Below are positions 30,630 to 37,767 of a stretch of 51,596 nucleotides of DNA, in pieces; within the stretch, counting starts at the first letter, position 1; the number at the start of each line of letters is the position of its first letter. This DNA is from Alphaproteobacteria bacterium (GTDB lineage Bacteria > Pseudomonadota > Alphaproteobacteria > Micavibrionales > Micavibrionaceae). The position numbers and the translations under genes are program-made. The stretch is taken from the NCBI GenBank assembly GCA_021775965.1, contig JAJFGV010000048.1, forward strand, positions 1 through 51,596, written 5' to 3'. The notes beneath the pieces were generated by a model, which was not told where the DNA came from, made no database searches, and worked only from the letters and a program-made list of their open reading frames with translations.

Positions 30630-31907
30630 ATGGCATTCAAAGCAGTCGCAGGCCCAGCCGAAGACAAGAGCGCTCACCGTTTCCTCGTCGTCGGACCATC
30701 GGGCATTGGCAAGACCTACCTTTCTTCCACCATCCCCGGAGTATTCATCGTCGGCGTTGAGAGCGGGCTCAAGGGCAAGTCGCCGCACCACAACCCGCAG
30801 ACCTGGAGCGATCCAGAGACCGGTCTCCCGGTGTTGCCCAAGACCATCGAGGAGTTGCACGAGGCAATCGAGCTGGCCGCGCAGCAGCCAGGCATCCGTC
30901 ACGTGGTGGTCGACAAGTTGAGCGGAATCGAGAAGCTGCTCTATCGCAAGGTGTGCGCCATCGAGAAGGTTGCCCACATGGGCGCTAAAGACTTCAAGGC
31001 GGTGTGGAGCGCGGCAACGCCGCTTTGGGATCGCCTCTACGACCACCTCGACAACGTGCGGCTCAAGTATGGCGTACACATCTGGATCCTTGCCGACGCC
31101 TCCGACGAGTACGCCAACGTCACCGAGACCGGCGACACATACCTCCGCTACGACATCCACATGATGGGCAGCGGCCGATCGCTGGCCGAGGTGCGCAGCA
31201 AGCTCCGCAGCTGGGTTGACCACGTCTTCTTTCTGAACTGGGCGACCACGGTCAAGAAGGGCAAGTCAATGGGCGCGAAGACAACCGTCCAGTACGGCAC
31301 TCGCGTTCTGCACACTCGCGAGAAGCCGAGCTACTTCGCCAAGACTCGATTCAACATGCCCGACTCAATTCCGGCGACGTGGCAAGACCTCGCGGGCGCT
31401 ATGAAGAACGGCAAGGCCAACAGCGCCGAAAGCCTCGCCGCAGCAATCAAGGCACTGCTGCCAGAGCTGAGCGAGGCTGACGCTGCCAGCGTCAACACGT
31501 CGATGCTCACGGCCAACACCGCAGCACAGCTGGCCCAAGTCCTGGAGCGCGCCCGCGGCCTGGCTGCCACGTCCGACGATCGCGGAGAAGGCGACGCCAC
31601 CGCCAGCACGGCAGACGAGCTGGACGTGCCCGTGATGGCCACCAGGCAGCCTGAGACGGCTTCCGCCGACAACAGGACAGCCAAGCCACATCAGCCAAGC
31701 GAAGCGGCTCAGGCGGTCGCTGAGGCGATGGGCGAGGCCATGACGCAAGACGCTCTCACTGGCGTGGCGATCCAGATCAACAACAACGCCGGCCTCTCGA
31801 CAGCTGACAAGGCGTGGCTCAAGCCCGTGTTCAAGCGTGAGCAGAAGCGCATCAACGACGACGCTGAGGCAGCGGCGCAGGCTGCAGGCGAGGAGGATGC
31901 GGCGTGA
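30630..31907 (+). CDS. Sak4-like RecA-fold recombination ATPase
   Basis: A 425-residue protein. The first 230 residues are a compact ATPase domain with Walker A GPSGIGKTYL near residue 23, GVESGL, and Walker B RHVVVDKLSG near 91. A long acidic and alanine-rich C-terminal region follows. This matches the phage Sak4/AAA_24-type single-strand annealing or pairing ATPases. Just downstream come a Cas4/RecB-type nuclease and SSB, the usual phage homologous recombination trio. Confidence 0.8.
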   Translation: MAFKAVAGPAEDKSAHRFLVVGPSGIGKTYLSSTIPGVFIVGVESGLKGKSPHHNPQTWSDPETGLPVLPKTIEELHEAIELAAQQPGIRHVVVDKLSGIEKLLYRKVCAIEKVAHMGAKDFKAVWSAATPLWDRLYDHLDNVRLKYGVHIWILADASDEYANVTETGDTYLRYDIHMMGSGRSLAEVRSKLRSWVDHVFFLNWATTVKKGKSMGAKTTVQYGTRVLHTREKPSYFAKTRFNMPDSIPATWQDLAGAMKNGKANSAESLAAAIKALLPELSEADAASVNTSMLTANTAAQLAQVLERARGLAATSDDRGEGDATASTADELDVPVMATRQPETASADNRTAKPHQPSEAAQAVAEAMGEAMTQDALTGVAIQINNNAGLSTADKAWLKPVFKREQKRINDDAEAAAQAAGEEDAA

Positions 31908-32260
31908 GTGAGCGTCATTCGTTCACGGTCTATCGCGACCGGTGGCTGCGTGGAGCTGGTTCCACCTCTCGTCTGTTGCGAAGCAACGGGAAGCAATGCT
32001 GCGTAGGGTTCTACCTCTCGTCACTGAACTTCACGGACGATGCACTCATCGACAACCTGTGCACGCCACGCGGCACATTGCCTGACTCAGCGCTGTGGCT
32101 TGGCGTTGGCCGTGGCTGCCTCGACGATGGCGTCTCCGACGTCTTTGATATCAACGACGACGGAAGCATTGACGATGAAGAGCGCGAGTCAGTCCTCACG
32201 CAACGCTTCGCCGAGCACAACGTCGACGTCACATTCCTCGACAGTGAGGCCACAGCATGA
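31904..32260 (+). CDS. Hypothetical protein (118 aa)
   Basis: GTG start (GTGA overlap). The N-terminal CCVGFYLSSLN and the acidic DINDDGSIDDEERE stretch are notable; the latter resembles a calcium-binding loop but is not diagnostic. It lies between the recombination ATPase and the nuclease. Confidence 0.6.
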   Translation: MSERHSFTVYRDRWLRGAGSTSRLLRSNGKQCCVGFYLSSLNFTDDALIDNLCTPRGTLPDSALWLGVGRGCLDDGVSDVFDINDDGSIDDEERESVLTQRFAEHNVDVTFLDSEATA

Positions 32261-32433
32261 AGTTCACGGCCACGTTCAAGACGCCAAATGCCATCGAGTT
32301 CGCCACCGAGTTCATGAGCTTTGCTCAACTCGACGAAGCCAAAGCGACTGCCGAGAAGTTCGTTCGCAATGGCGAGTACGTCACCATCGAGTTCGACACC
32401 GAAACGCAAACCGCCAAAGTCCTGCCAGCATGA
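32257..32433 (+). CDS. Small protein (58 aa)
   Basis: ATG at 32257 (ATGA overlap with the upstream stop) and ATGA overlap with the nuclease start. A compact beta-alpha-beta pattern: KFTATFKTP, a helix SFAQLDEAKATAEKFV, then YVTIEFDTETQTAKVL. No family recognised, but both junctions support expression. Confidence 0.6.
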   Translation: MKFTATFKTPNAIEFATEFMSFAQLDEAKATAEKFVRNGEYVTIEFDTETQTAKVLPA

Positions 32434-33779
32434 AGCTCCCCACCGCCAGCAAGCACCCGCTCGCCAAGAAGTGCATGTGGCCATTCAAAGGCCCATCCCG
32501 CTCGCGCCGCCAGGGCACCAAGTGGACAGGCCACGGCAAAGCTGTGAGCGTCATGGCTGAATGCATCGGCGCATTCTGCGAGGCACCGGTTGACGCAATC
32601 GCCAAGGCCGAAGGCGTCGAGCCTGAGACGCTGGCGGTAGCGAACCAGCAGCTGAAGAACCTGCTCAACAAGGAGCGCTCCGACCACGCTTGGCGCTGGG
32701 CTGAGATCGCAATCATCTACGATCCGATCACGATGGAGGCTCGCCTCGGAGGCTTCGGACGCGACATCGACAAGCTGACCAAGTCACAGCGCGCAGCCTG
32801 GGACCGAATGACGATGGCCCACCGCGCCTTCCGTGAGCGGCGCGAGCACGAGTATGTGTGGTTCATCGATCTGCTCTACGGCTTCGAGCCAATGACGATG
32901 GCCCGTGACGAGACCGGTCAGATGAGGATGTACACCAGCGGCAAGGTCGTGGCCCGCGACTACAAGGCCGGCGCCAGCTATCGCAACAAGAACCCGATCG
33001 ACATGCCACAGATGCAAGCTTATGCCGCCGCACTTGGCAAGCTGCTTGGGCTCGATGAGATCACTGTCGAGCTGGCGCTGGTCATCGACGACGGCACCGA
33101 CCTGCGTTTCGATACGATGGGCGTCTTCGATCTGATTGGCGCTCGCGACAACATCAAAACGATCACCGAGAGATACATTTCAGACGAGCCGTGTATGCCC
33201 AACATGGGACCATGGTGCAAGGACCAGTACTGCCCCGAGCTGGAAGCCATGACATGCCCAGCGCAGGCAGCCAGGCTCAAGAAGGCGGTGCGCGACGTTG
33301 ACGACTCATTCGACTTCGTCAGTCACGCCGACGACTTCGTGAGCGACGAACACGTTGCCTGGCAATGGGACGCATGCGCTGCCATTCGTCGTGCGATGGG
33401 CACGAGCATCGGCGGCAAGTCGGACCTGTACCCAATGAAGGAGGCGGTCATTTCTCGCGTGAGACGTTCGCCGGTCACGCTCCGCAACGGTAAGGTTCTG
33501 CGCCTGCAGGAAAGCGAGACCACAACGGTCAAGCCAACGCAGGCAGCAATCGAGGTTCTCAACATGGAGGGCTACGGCGACGCCGTGCGCACGGTGCACA
33601 AAACGTCAGCGTCTGCCATTCGCGAGGAGGTCAAGAAGACTGCGCCCAAAGGACAGGGCGCGGCAATGCATCGAGAGGTGATGGCCAAACTGGAGACAGT
33701 GGGAGCCGTGAAGACTAGCACATTCTCCGCAGTCATGGAAGTGACGCCGGAGCCGAAGGAGAGCGAGAGCAGAGTATGA
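32430..33779 (+). CDS. PD-(D/E)XK exonuclease, Cas4/RecB type
   Basis: 449 residues from the ATG at 32430. The nuclease core is visible around ARLGGFGRDID, VVARDYKAG (the D-x-K pair) and the QMQAYAAALG motif of RecB-like nucleases. A four-cysteine region (CMPNMGPWCKDQYCPELEAMTC) could carry an iron-sulfur cluster as in Cas4. It should resect DNA ends to give single strands for the adjacent Sak4-like ATPase and SSB. The C-terminal 100 residues are linker-like. Confidence 0.75.
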   Translation: MKLPTASKHPLAKKCMWPFKGPSRSRRQGTKWTGHGKAVSVMAECIGAFCEAPVDAIAKAEGVEPETLAVANQQLKNLLNKERSDHAWRWAEIAIIYDPITMEARLGGFGRDIDKLTKSQRAAWDRMTMAHRAFRERREHEYVWFIDLLYGFEPMTMARDETGQMRMYTSGKVVARDYKAGASYRNKNPIDMPQMQAYAAALGKLLGLDEITVELALVIDDGTDLRFDTMGVFDLIGARDNIKTITERYISDEPCMPNMGPWCKDQYCPELEAMTCPAQAARLKKAVRDVDDSFDFVSHADDFVSDEHVAWQWDACAAIRRAMGTSIGGKSDLYPMKEAVISRVRRSPVTLRNGKVLRLQESETTTVKPTQAAIEVLNMEGYGDAVRTVHKTSASAIREEVKKTAPKGQGAAMHREVMAKLETVGAVKTSTFSAVMEVTPEPKESESRV

Positions 33780-34219
33780 GCGAAGGAATCAATAGGGTGA
33801 TGCTTCTAGGCAACCTGGGGCAAGACCCAGAGTTGCGCTTCACGCAGGGCGGCAAGGCTGTTCTGAACATTCGGCTGGCCACAACGGAGAGCTACCTGGA
33901 CCGCGACAAGGTGCGCAAGGAGTCGACGAGCTGGCACGATGTCGTCGTATGGGGTGCCCGCGGCGAAGGTCTGTCGAAGATTCTTTTCAAGGGGAGTCAA
34001 ATCTTCGTCGAGGGCTCACTGAGGACCAGCAGCTACGACGGCCGTGACGGACAGAAGCGCTATCGCACCGAGGTCAACGCGCGCAACGTCGTGCTGTGCG
34101 GAAAGAAGCCGGACGGAGACTATGGCGGGGGCCAAGGCAGCGGTGGAGCGCCAGTTGGTGGTTACAGCGGGGCGCCGGCTCCCGTCATCGATGACCCCGA
34201 TTCAGATGTGCCTTTCTGA
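33776..34219 (+). CDS. ssb: Single-stranded DNA-binding protein
   Basis: A 147-residue SSB with the canonical N-terminus (INRVMLLGNLGQDPELRFTQGG), the OB-fold core through SKILFKGSQIFVEGSLRTSSY, a glycine-rich linker and an acidic tip ending DVPF. The tip recruits partner proteins. It overlaps the nuclease gene by ATGA and completes the recombination module. Confidence 0.95.
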   Translation: MSEGINRVMLLGNLGQDPELRFTQGGKAVLNIRLATTESYLDRDKVRKESTSWHDVVVWGARGEGLSKILFKGSQIFVEGSLRTSSYDGRDGQKRYRTEVNARNVVLCGKKPDGDYGGGQGSGGAPVGGYSGAPAPVIDDPDSDVPF

Positions 34220-34444
34220 TCAGAACCAACCCCGTCGCAGCATCGGTGGGAAGCGTCCGGCAATAGCCACAAGCGATCACCTTCGGGTGGTGGAAGCTGG
34301 CCGGGTCACGCCACTTTCGACAGCAACAATCGCAGCGTCACCATAACGGGTGACAACCAACGGCCAGGCAGCTGCCTCCAATCTGCTGCCTGGCCACCTC
34401 GACGCAATGGCAGCTCCAGCGGTTCGATTCCGCTGGCGTCGACT
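34220..34444 (+). ncRNA. Structured gap with tRNA-like minihelix
   Basis: 225 bases without a gene after ssb. It holds GTCACC/GGTGAC (loop ATAACG, 34336-34353) and a 10-bp hairpin GGCCAGGCAG/CTGCCTGGCC (34362-34395). It ends in a minihelix (34400-34442) in which CGACGC pairs with GCGTCG and encloses CCAGCGG-TTCGATT-CCGCTGG, a perfect T arm. The large hairpin may terminate or attenuate transcription after ssb; the minihelix resembles an isolated tRNA top half. Confidence 0.45.
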
Positions 34445-34690
34445 ATGAAAGATGGCAAGAAGAGGGCTCAGAGGTGCATCGACAGGTTTGACCGCATCGC
34501 CATTGAAAGCCATGCGGAGAGCAAGAAGCGCCCTCCCTACACGCTCCCATGGGAGTCCTTCGACACACACGCCAGAAGCTTCAGAGCAGCCGCAGACATG
34601 TTGGCAGAGGAATTCGGAATCGAGAGGCAAAGCGAAGATTTTCCGGGGCCGTTCGACAAGTTGCTGACCTCAATGGGATCGGTGCACTGA
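34445..34690 (+). CDS. Hypothetical protein (81 aa)
   Basis: Starts right after the tRNA-like minihelix. An 81-residue basic-then-acidic helical protein (RSFRAAADMLAEEFGIERQSEDFPGPFDKLL). No recognised family. TGATG overlap with the nucleotidase. Confidence 0.55.
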   Translation: MKDGKKRAQRCIDRFDRIAIESHAESKKRPPYTLPWESFDTHARSFRAAADMLAEEFGIERQSEDFPGPFDKLLTSMGSVH

Positions 34691-35262
34691 TGAGACTCCT
34701 CTTCGACGTAGACGGCGTCTGCTGCGACCTATCCACCGCAGTCGTCAACCTGGTCAACGACATTCACGGAACCAGCTTCATGCGAATCGACCTGAAGTGC
34801 TGGGGCTACCAGGAAGCGCTCGGTCTCTCGGATGCCGATTGGCAGCCCGTAGAAGCCTCTGTGAGCGCCCCCGGCTTCGCGGAGCACTTGCCGCCTATCC
34901 ACGCAGCAGTGAGCGCCATCAGGCGGCTCTCAGCGCAACATGACGTCGCCTTCGTGACGTGTCCGTGGAAGACGTCGCCAACGTGGGCATGGGATCGCAA
35001 GCGCTGGCTCGATCGCGTCTTCAGCGGAATGGCATTCGACTACGTTCCGACCAAGTCCAAGGCTCTCGTTAGCGGCCACGTCTTCGTGGACGACAAGCCG
35101 AGCAACGTGCACGAATGGCTGGCCGAGAACGGCCGCCACAAGAGCGGCAACGTGTGGGGCGCGTTCGTGCTGTCGCAGCCGTGGAATCGCAGCAACGTTC
35201 TACTGCCGCGCATCGACGCGCTTGTGGAGTTGGAAGAGATTGTGCGGAGGTGTGCGGCATGA
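34690..35262 (+). CDS. 5'-deoxynucleotidase-like HAD protein
   Basis: 190 residues from the ATG at 34690. The HAD nucleophile motif LLFDVDGVCCD is at the N-terminus, followed by VAFVTCPWKTSPTWAWDRKRWL and VFVDDKPSNV, features of the NT5C deoxyribonucleotidase family. It should dephosphorylate nucleoside monophosphates, adjusting nucleotide pools together with the pyrophosphohydrolase encoded next. Confidence 0.75.
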   Translation: MRLLFDVDGVCCDLSTAVVNLVNDIHGTSFMRIDLKCWGYQEALGLSDADWQPVEASVSAPGFAEHLPPIHAAVSAIRRLSAQHDVAFVTCPWKTSPTWAWDRKRWLDRVFSGMAFDYVPTKSKALVSGHVFVDDKPSNVHEWLAENGRHKSGNVWGAFVLSQPWNRSNVLLPRIDALVELEEIVRRCAA

Positions 35263-35876
35263 CCGAATGCATCGAGGTTTCACTGGCCGACCATCGCAAG
35301 CTACTCAACGCTAACGAGCAGCTGCGAGGCCAGGTCGCAAGACTGCAAGCTGCTGCCGGTCGAGAGCTGACGAAGGCTCGTGGACTGCGCGCCATGGTCT
35401 GGGACTTCCACCGCCTCGTTGGTCAGCCAATCCGGCAAGCGCCAGGCATCCCCAGCGATGACCGCGTGAGGCTACGTCTGCGCCTCGTGGCTGAGGAGTT
35501 CTTCGAGCTGCTGGAAGCGTGCGACATTCACCAATCGCTGGCGCAGACCATGGTGTTCACTGCTATTGCAGCCCTGCACACCGATGGCGCTGACCCCAAC
35601 CGAATCAGCCTGCCTGACTTCGTCGACGCGCTCGCGGACCTTGACTACGTGATTGAAGGCTCACGCCTTGAATTCGGCGTCGACGGCTGGCCCATTGCGC
35701 AAGAGGTTCACCGCGCCAACATGGAGAAGCAGGGCGGCGGGTTGGACGAGCACGGCAAAGCGATCAAGCCCGAAGGCTGGGAGCCGCCTGACATTGTGGG
35801 TGAGTTGCGAGCGCAGGGCTTGGTTGGCGATCCATTCGGGTGCGAGGACGACGGCGAAGACGGAGAAGCGAAATGA
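35259..35876 (+). CDS. MazG-like NTP pyrophosphohydrolase
   Basis: 205 residues from the ATG at 35259 (ATGA overlap). A coiled N-terminus precedes an all-alpha NTP-PPase domain with LRLVAEEFFELLEACD, DFVDALADLDYVI and EVHRANMEKQGGG, then KPEGWEPPDI, as in the phosphoribosyl-ATP pyrophosphohydrolase/MazG group. It cleaves nucleoside triphosphates to monophosphates plus pyrophosphate; physiological substrate unknown. Confidence 0.8.
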   Translation: MTECIEVSLADHRKLLNANEQLRGQVARLQAAAGRELTKARGLRAMVWDFHRLVGQPIRQAPGIPSDDRVRLRLRLVAEEFFELLEACDIHQSLAQTMVFTAIAALHTDGADPNRISLPDFVDALADLDYVIEGSRLEFGVDGWPIAQEVHRANMEKQGGGLDEHGKAIKPEGWEPPDIVGELRAQGLVGDPFGCEDDGEDGEAK

Positions 35877-35986
35877 CGAGCGTCGAGATTCTGGAGCGGG
35901 TGGCGGAGTTGGAGGAGCAGCAAGATGCGAGAAGCCGACTGGATGCCAAGCTCAGCAGGCTTAACAACTCCGACGCGCACAAGTGA
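35873..35986 (+). CDS. Small coiled-coil protein (37 aa)
   Basis: An ATG-initiated 37-codon frame in ATGA overlap with the MazG-like gene. The peptide is one charged amphipathic helix (SVEILERVAELEEQQDARSRLDA in part), probably a short coiled coil. Confidence 0.45.
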   Translation: MTSVEILERVAELEEQQDARSRLDAKLSRLNNSDAHK

Positions 35987-35993
35987 GGCGATC

Positions 35994-36200
35994 ATGAAGA
36001 ACCTAATCGAAGCGCTGCAAATCTTCGCGCAATACCAGGACCTCAAATGGCCAACGCACTGCGAGCACGATGTGCTGTACATCATGGGCGTAACCCACGA
36101 AGAGGTGTCAGCTGAGCACCGGCAGCGACTCGATGCGCTGGGCTTCATCTGGATGGAGGGCGACGATTGCTGGGGCTCGTTTCGGTATGGTAGCGCATGA
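35994..36200 (+). CDS. Hypothetical protein (68 aa)
   Basis: ATG at 35994. The pattern WPTHCEHDVLYIMGVTHEEVSAEHRQRLDALGFIW is compact and resembles small phage and bacterial proteins of unknown function. A 23-codon frame (36197-36268) continues in ATGA overlap but is too short to support. Confidence 0.6.
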   Translation: MKNLIEALQIFAQYQDLKWPTHCEHDVLYIMGVTHEEVSAEHRQRLDALGFIWMEGDDCWGSFRYGSA

Positions 36201-36264
36201 GACCCGGAGTGGGACGCGTGGCTCGCTCGACGATCACCATCGACAAGAAAAGTAACAGCATGAG

Positions 36265-36300
36265 TTGACAAGGTAACCAGAGTTGGTTACACTGGTATGT
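36265..36300 (+). promoter_or_regulatory. Leaderless promoter with operator-like inverted repeat
   Basis: TTGACA (36265-36270), a 17-base spacer and TACACT (36288-36293) stand seven bases before the ATG at 36301. GTAACC and GGTTAC form an inverted repeat (36273-36290) inside the spacer, ideal for a repressor blocking polymerase. The XRE protein encoded two genes along is the natural candidate. Confidence 0.65.
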
Positions 36301-36555
36301 ATGAGCAACACAAACTACGCATCCCGCCTAACCGCAGACATCTACGCCGCCGATGGCAGCGAAATCACCGCAGGTTTGCAGCCGTCGCGCTTTTGCGACG
36401 AGGCAATCAACCTGGCTAGAGAACTCGCTGCTGAGCGCAACGAGACCCTGTTGCTATGCGACGACGACGGAGACTGGCTTGTCGCCCCCGATGGCAAGTG
36501 CACCCAAACCGTGGCCGAGACCGGCGACCTGGACGCGGTGCTAGAGACTGCCTGA
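36301..36555 (+). CDS. Hypothetical acidic protein (84 aa)
   Basis: Starts at the ATG at 36301, with no Shine-Dalgarno and the promoter directly upstream. An 84-residue protein with a ETLLLCDDDGDWLVAPDGKC segment. No family recognised. TGATG-coupled to the XRE gene. Confidence 0.6.
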   Translation: MSNTNYASRLTADIYAADGSEITAGLQPSRFCDEAINLARELAAERNETLLLCDDDGDWLVAPDGKCTQTVAETGDLDAVLETA

Positions 36556-36767
36556 TGCCATCAGCTGAGGACATCGGGGCAAGAGTCCGAGCCGCACGAG
36601 ATGCGGCCGGGCTCACCCAGGCGGAGGCTGGCGAGCGCGCCGGCATGCACAAGCAGCACTGGTCGCGCATCGAGCGCGGTCGTGGCGGCGACATGCGCAT
36701 CAGTACGCTGGTAGCTGTGGCTGAGGCCCTCGGGGTCGAGGTCGGGGCGCTGATTGACGAGCGCTGA
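36555..36767 (+). CDS. XRE-type transcriptional regulator (70 aa)
   Basis: Essentially one Cro/C1 HTH domain: RVRAARDAAGLTQAEAGERAGMHKQHWSRIERGRG, then ISTLVAVAEALGVEVGALI. It probably binds the inverted repeat in the promoter of this two-gene operon and autoregulates. The next 430 bases hold no plus-strand gene. Confidence 0.8.
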   Translation: MPSAEDIGARVRAARDAAGLTQAEAGERAGMHKQHWSRIERGRGGDMRISTLVAVAEALGVEVGALIDER

Positions 36768-36890
36768 CACAGCCTGAGCAATCCGTCAACACTGAACGAC
36801 TGCACCACTGAACAACCTACATGGTCAGCTACGTGAGTGACCAGTCACGTTTCGCCAGACCAAACCGAAACACCAGCGATATCAACGGGG
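36768..36890. other. Intergenic, small hairpin and repeats
   Basis: No gene seen. ACGTGA/TCACGT with an 8-base loop lies at about 36833-36852, and CACTGAACRAC occurs twice (36790 and 36805). The hairpin may terminate the XRE operon. Confidence 0.3.
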
Positions 36891-36977
36891 TGCGCGAGAG
36901 AGGACTTGAACCTCCACATGTCTCCATACCGGATCCTAAATAATGGTGACCCCGGGCGATGTGTCGAAATCTCGCGC
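36891..36977 (-). tRNA. tRNA-like gene, isotype unresolved
   Basis: On the minus strand GCGCGAG pairs perfectly with CTCGCGC (7 bp) and the T arm is GGAGG-TTCAAGT-CCTCT, with discriminator A. Length 87 suggests a class II tRNA. The D stem is only GAC/GTC and the anticodon stem is unclear: CCAT/ATGG encloses 15 bases including TTTAGGA, which would give anticodon TAG. It is antisense to its neighbours and isolated from the other tRNAs. Confidence 0.5.
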
Positions 36978-37078
36978 GAATCGTCGGCGTCGACCATTGC
37001 TGAAACACTGAACATCGTGGCCCCGTCGTGACCCATGTAGGAAAACGACTGAACGGGCTAGCAATCGTTCGTCAAGGG

Positions 37079-37141
37079 GTTGACGCAAAGTTGGCGAAGA
37101 ACGTGTCAACCCGTTGGCGAAAATTCACTTATGGTTATCCT
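37079..37141 (+). promoter_or_regulatory. Promoter/operator region upstream of the RAMP-like gene
   Basis: TTGGCG (37114-37119), 16 bases, TATCCT (37136-37141) forms a plausible promoter. It overlaps two direct copies of GTTGGCGAA (37090 and 37113, 23 bp apart) and follows an inverted repeat GTTGAC/GTCAAC (37079-37084, 37105-37110). These repeats could bind a regulator controlling the gene and array downstream. Confidence 0.45.
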
Positions 37142-37154
37142 AACAACTCACTCC

Positions 37155-37171
37155 CCTCGCATCCTGCGAGG
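37155..37171 (+). promoter_or_regulatory. Perfect hairpin in the leader of the RAMP-like gene
   Basis: CCTCGCA-TCC-TGCGAGG is a perfect 7-bp stem with a 3-base loop, 30 bases before the ATG. It would be near the 5' end of the predicted transcript and might protect it, bind protein or attenuate. No Shine-Dalgarno is visible before the ATG at 37201. Confidence 0.5.
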
Positions 37172-37200
37172 CGACTGCAACACACGTAACTGAAAATTCT

Positions 37201-37767
37201 ATGCATTCTCTAAAAGCACGACTCACGGGGATTCGCCCCATCATGTTCCACAGCGAGCGGTTGGCGAACCCGACTGACCCATACACACGAGAGCTAAAGA
37301 AGCTCACCGGGCAGCGAAAGAAGACGGACGAAGTCCTGGAGGACATCAAGTGGCTCGAATGGCGCGCCGGGTTCTACGAGCGCGACGGTCGGCCCATCGT
37401 TCCAGAGGACAACATCCTCGCTGTCACCAACCGTGGCGCACGCAAGTTCAAGCGCGGCAAGGACGTCAACTCTGGCGTGCTGTCGGCGCACTCCCACTAC
37501 TTCCTGGAGTACGAGGGCCCGAAGGAGATTGACGCGCTCAAGGGTGATGTTCGGTTCCTGGACTATCGATCCGTCGTCGTGAGCCGGAGCCGCTGCATGC
37601 GAGCACGACCCATCTTCCGAGAGTGGGCGCTCAATGTCGAATGGCTCTACGATCCCGACGTGATTGACGAAGCATCGCTCAAGCAAGCAATCATCCAGGG
37701 CGGGCACTACGTCGGCATCTGTGAGCGGCGGCCGAGGTGTGGGCTGTTCGATGTAGAATTCAGCTAG
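37201..37767 (+). CDS. RAMP/Cas7-like single-domain protein
   Basis: A 188-residue basic protein. Three blocks resemble RAMP (Cas5/6/7-type) RNA-binding proteins. They are a first strand LKARLTGIRPIMFHS, a middle GRPIVPEDNILAVTNRGARKF recalling the 'P-x-SSLKGALR' motif, and a C-terminal glycine/arginine turn GGHYVGICERRPRCGLFDVEF recalling the G-rich loop. I recall similar proteins in other phages, annotated only as hypothetical. No Cas3, Cas8, Cas10 or CRISPR array is present. The stop codon is the first part of the pentamer array, so protein and array are one transcription unit. RNA binding is inferred from sequence resemblance only. Confidence 0.55.
   Translation: MHSLKARLTGIRPIMFHSERLANPTDPYTRELKKLTGQRKKTDEVLEDIKWLEWRAGFYERDGRPIVPEDNILAVTNRGARKFKRGKDVNSGVLSAHSHYFLEYEGPKEIDALKGDVRFLDYRSVVVSRSRCMRARPIFREWALNVEWLYDPDVIDEASLKQAIIQGGHYVGICERRPRCGLFDVEFS

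Noticed and set aside
36197-36268. A 23-codon plus-strand frame after the gene at 35994
   Set aside because: It has an ATGA overlap, but no hydrophobic or conserved feature, and it ends inside the promoter region; too weak to call.
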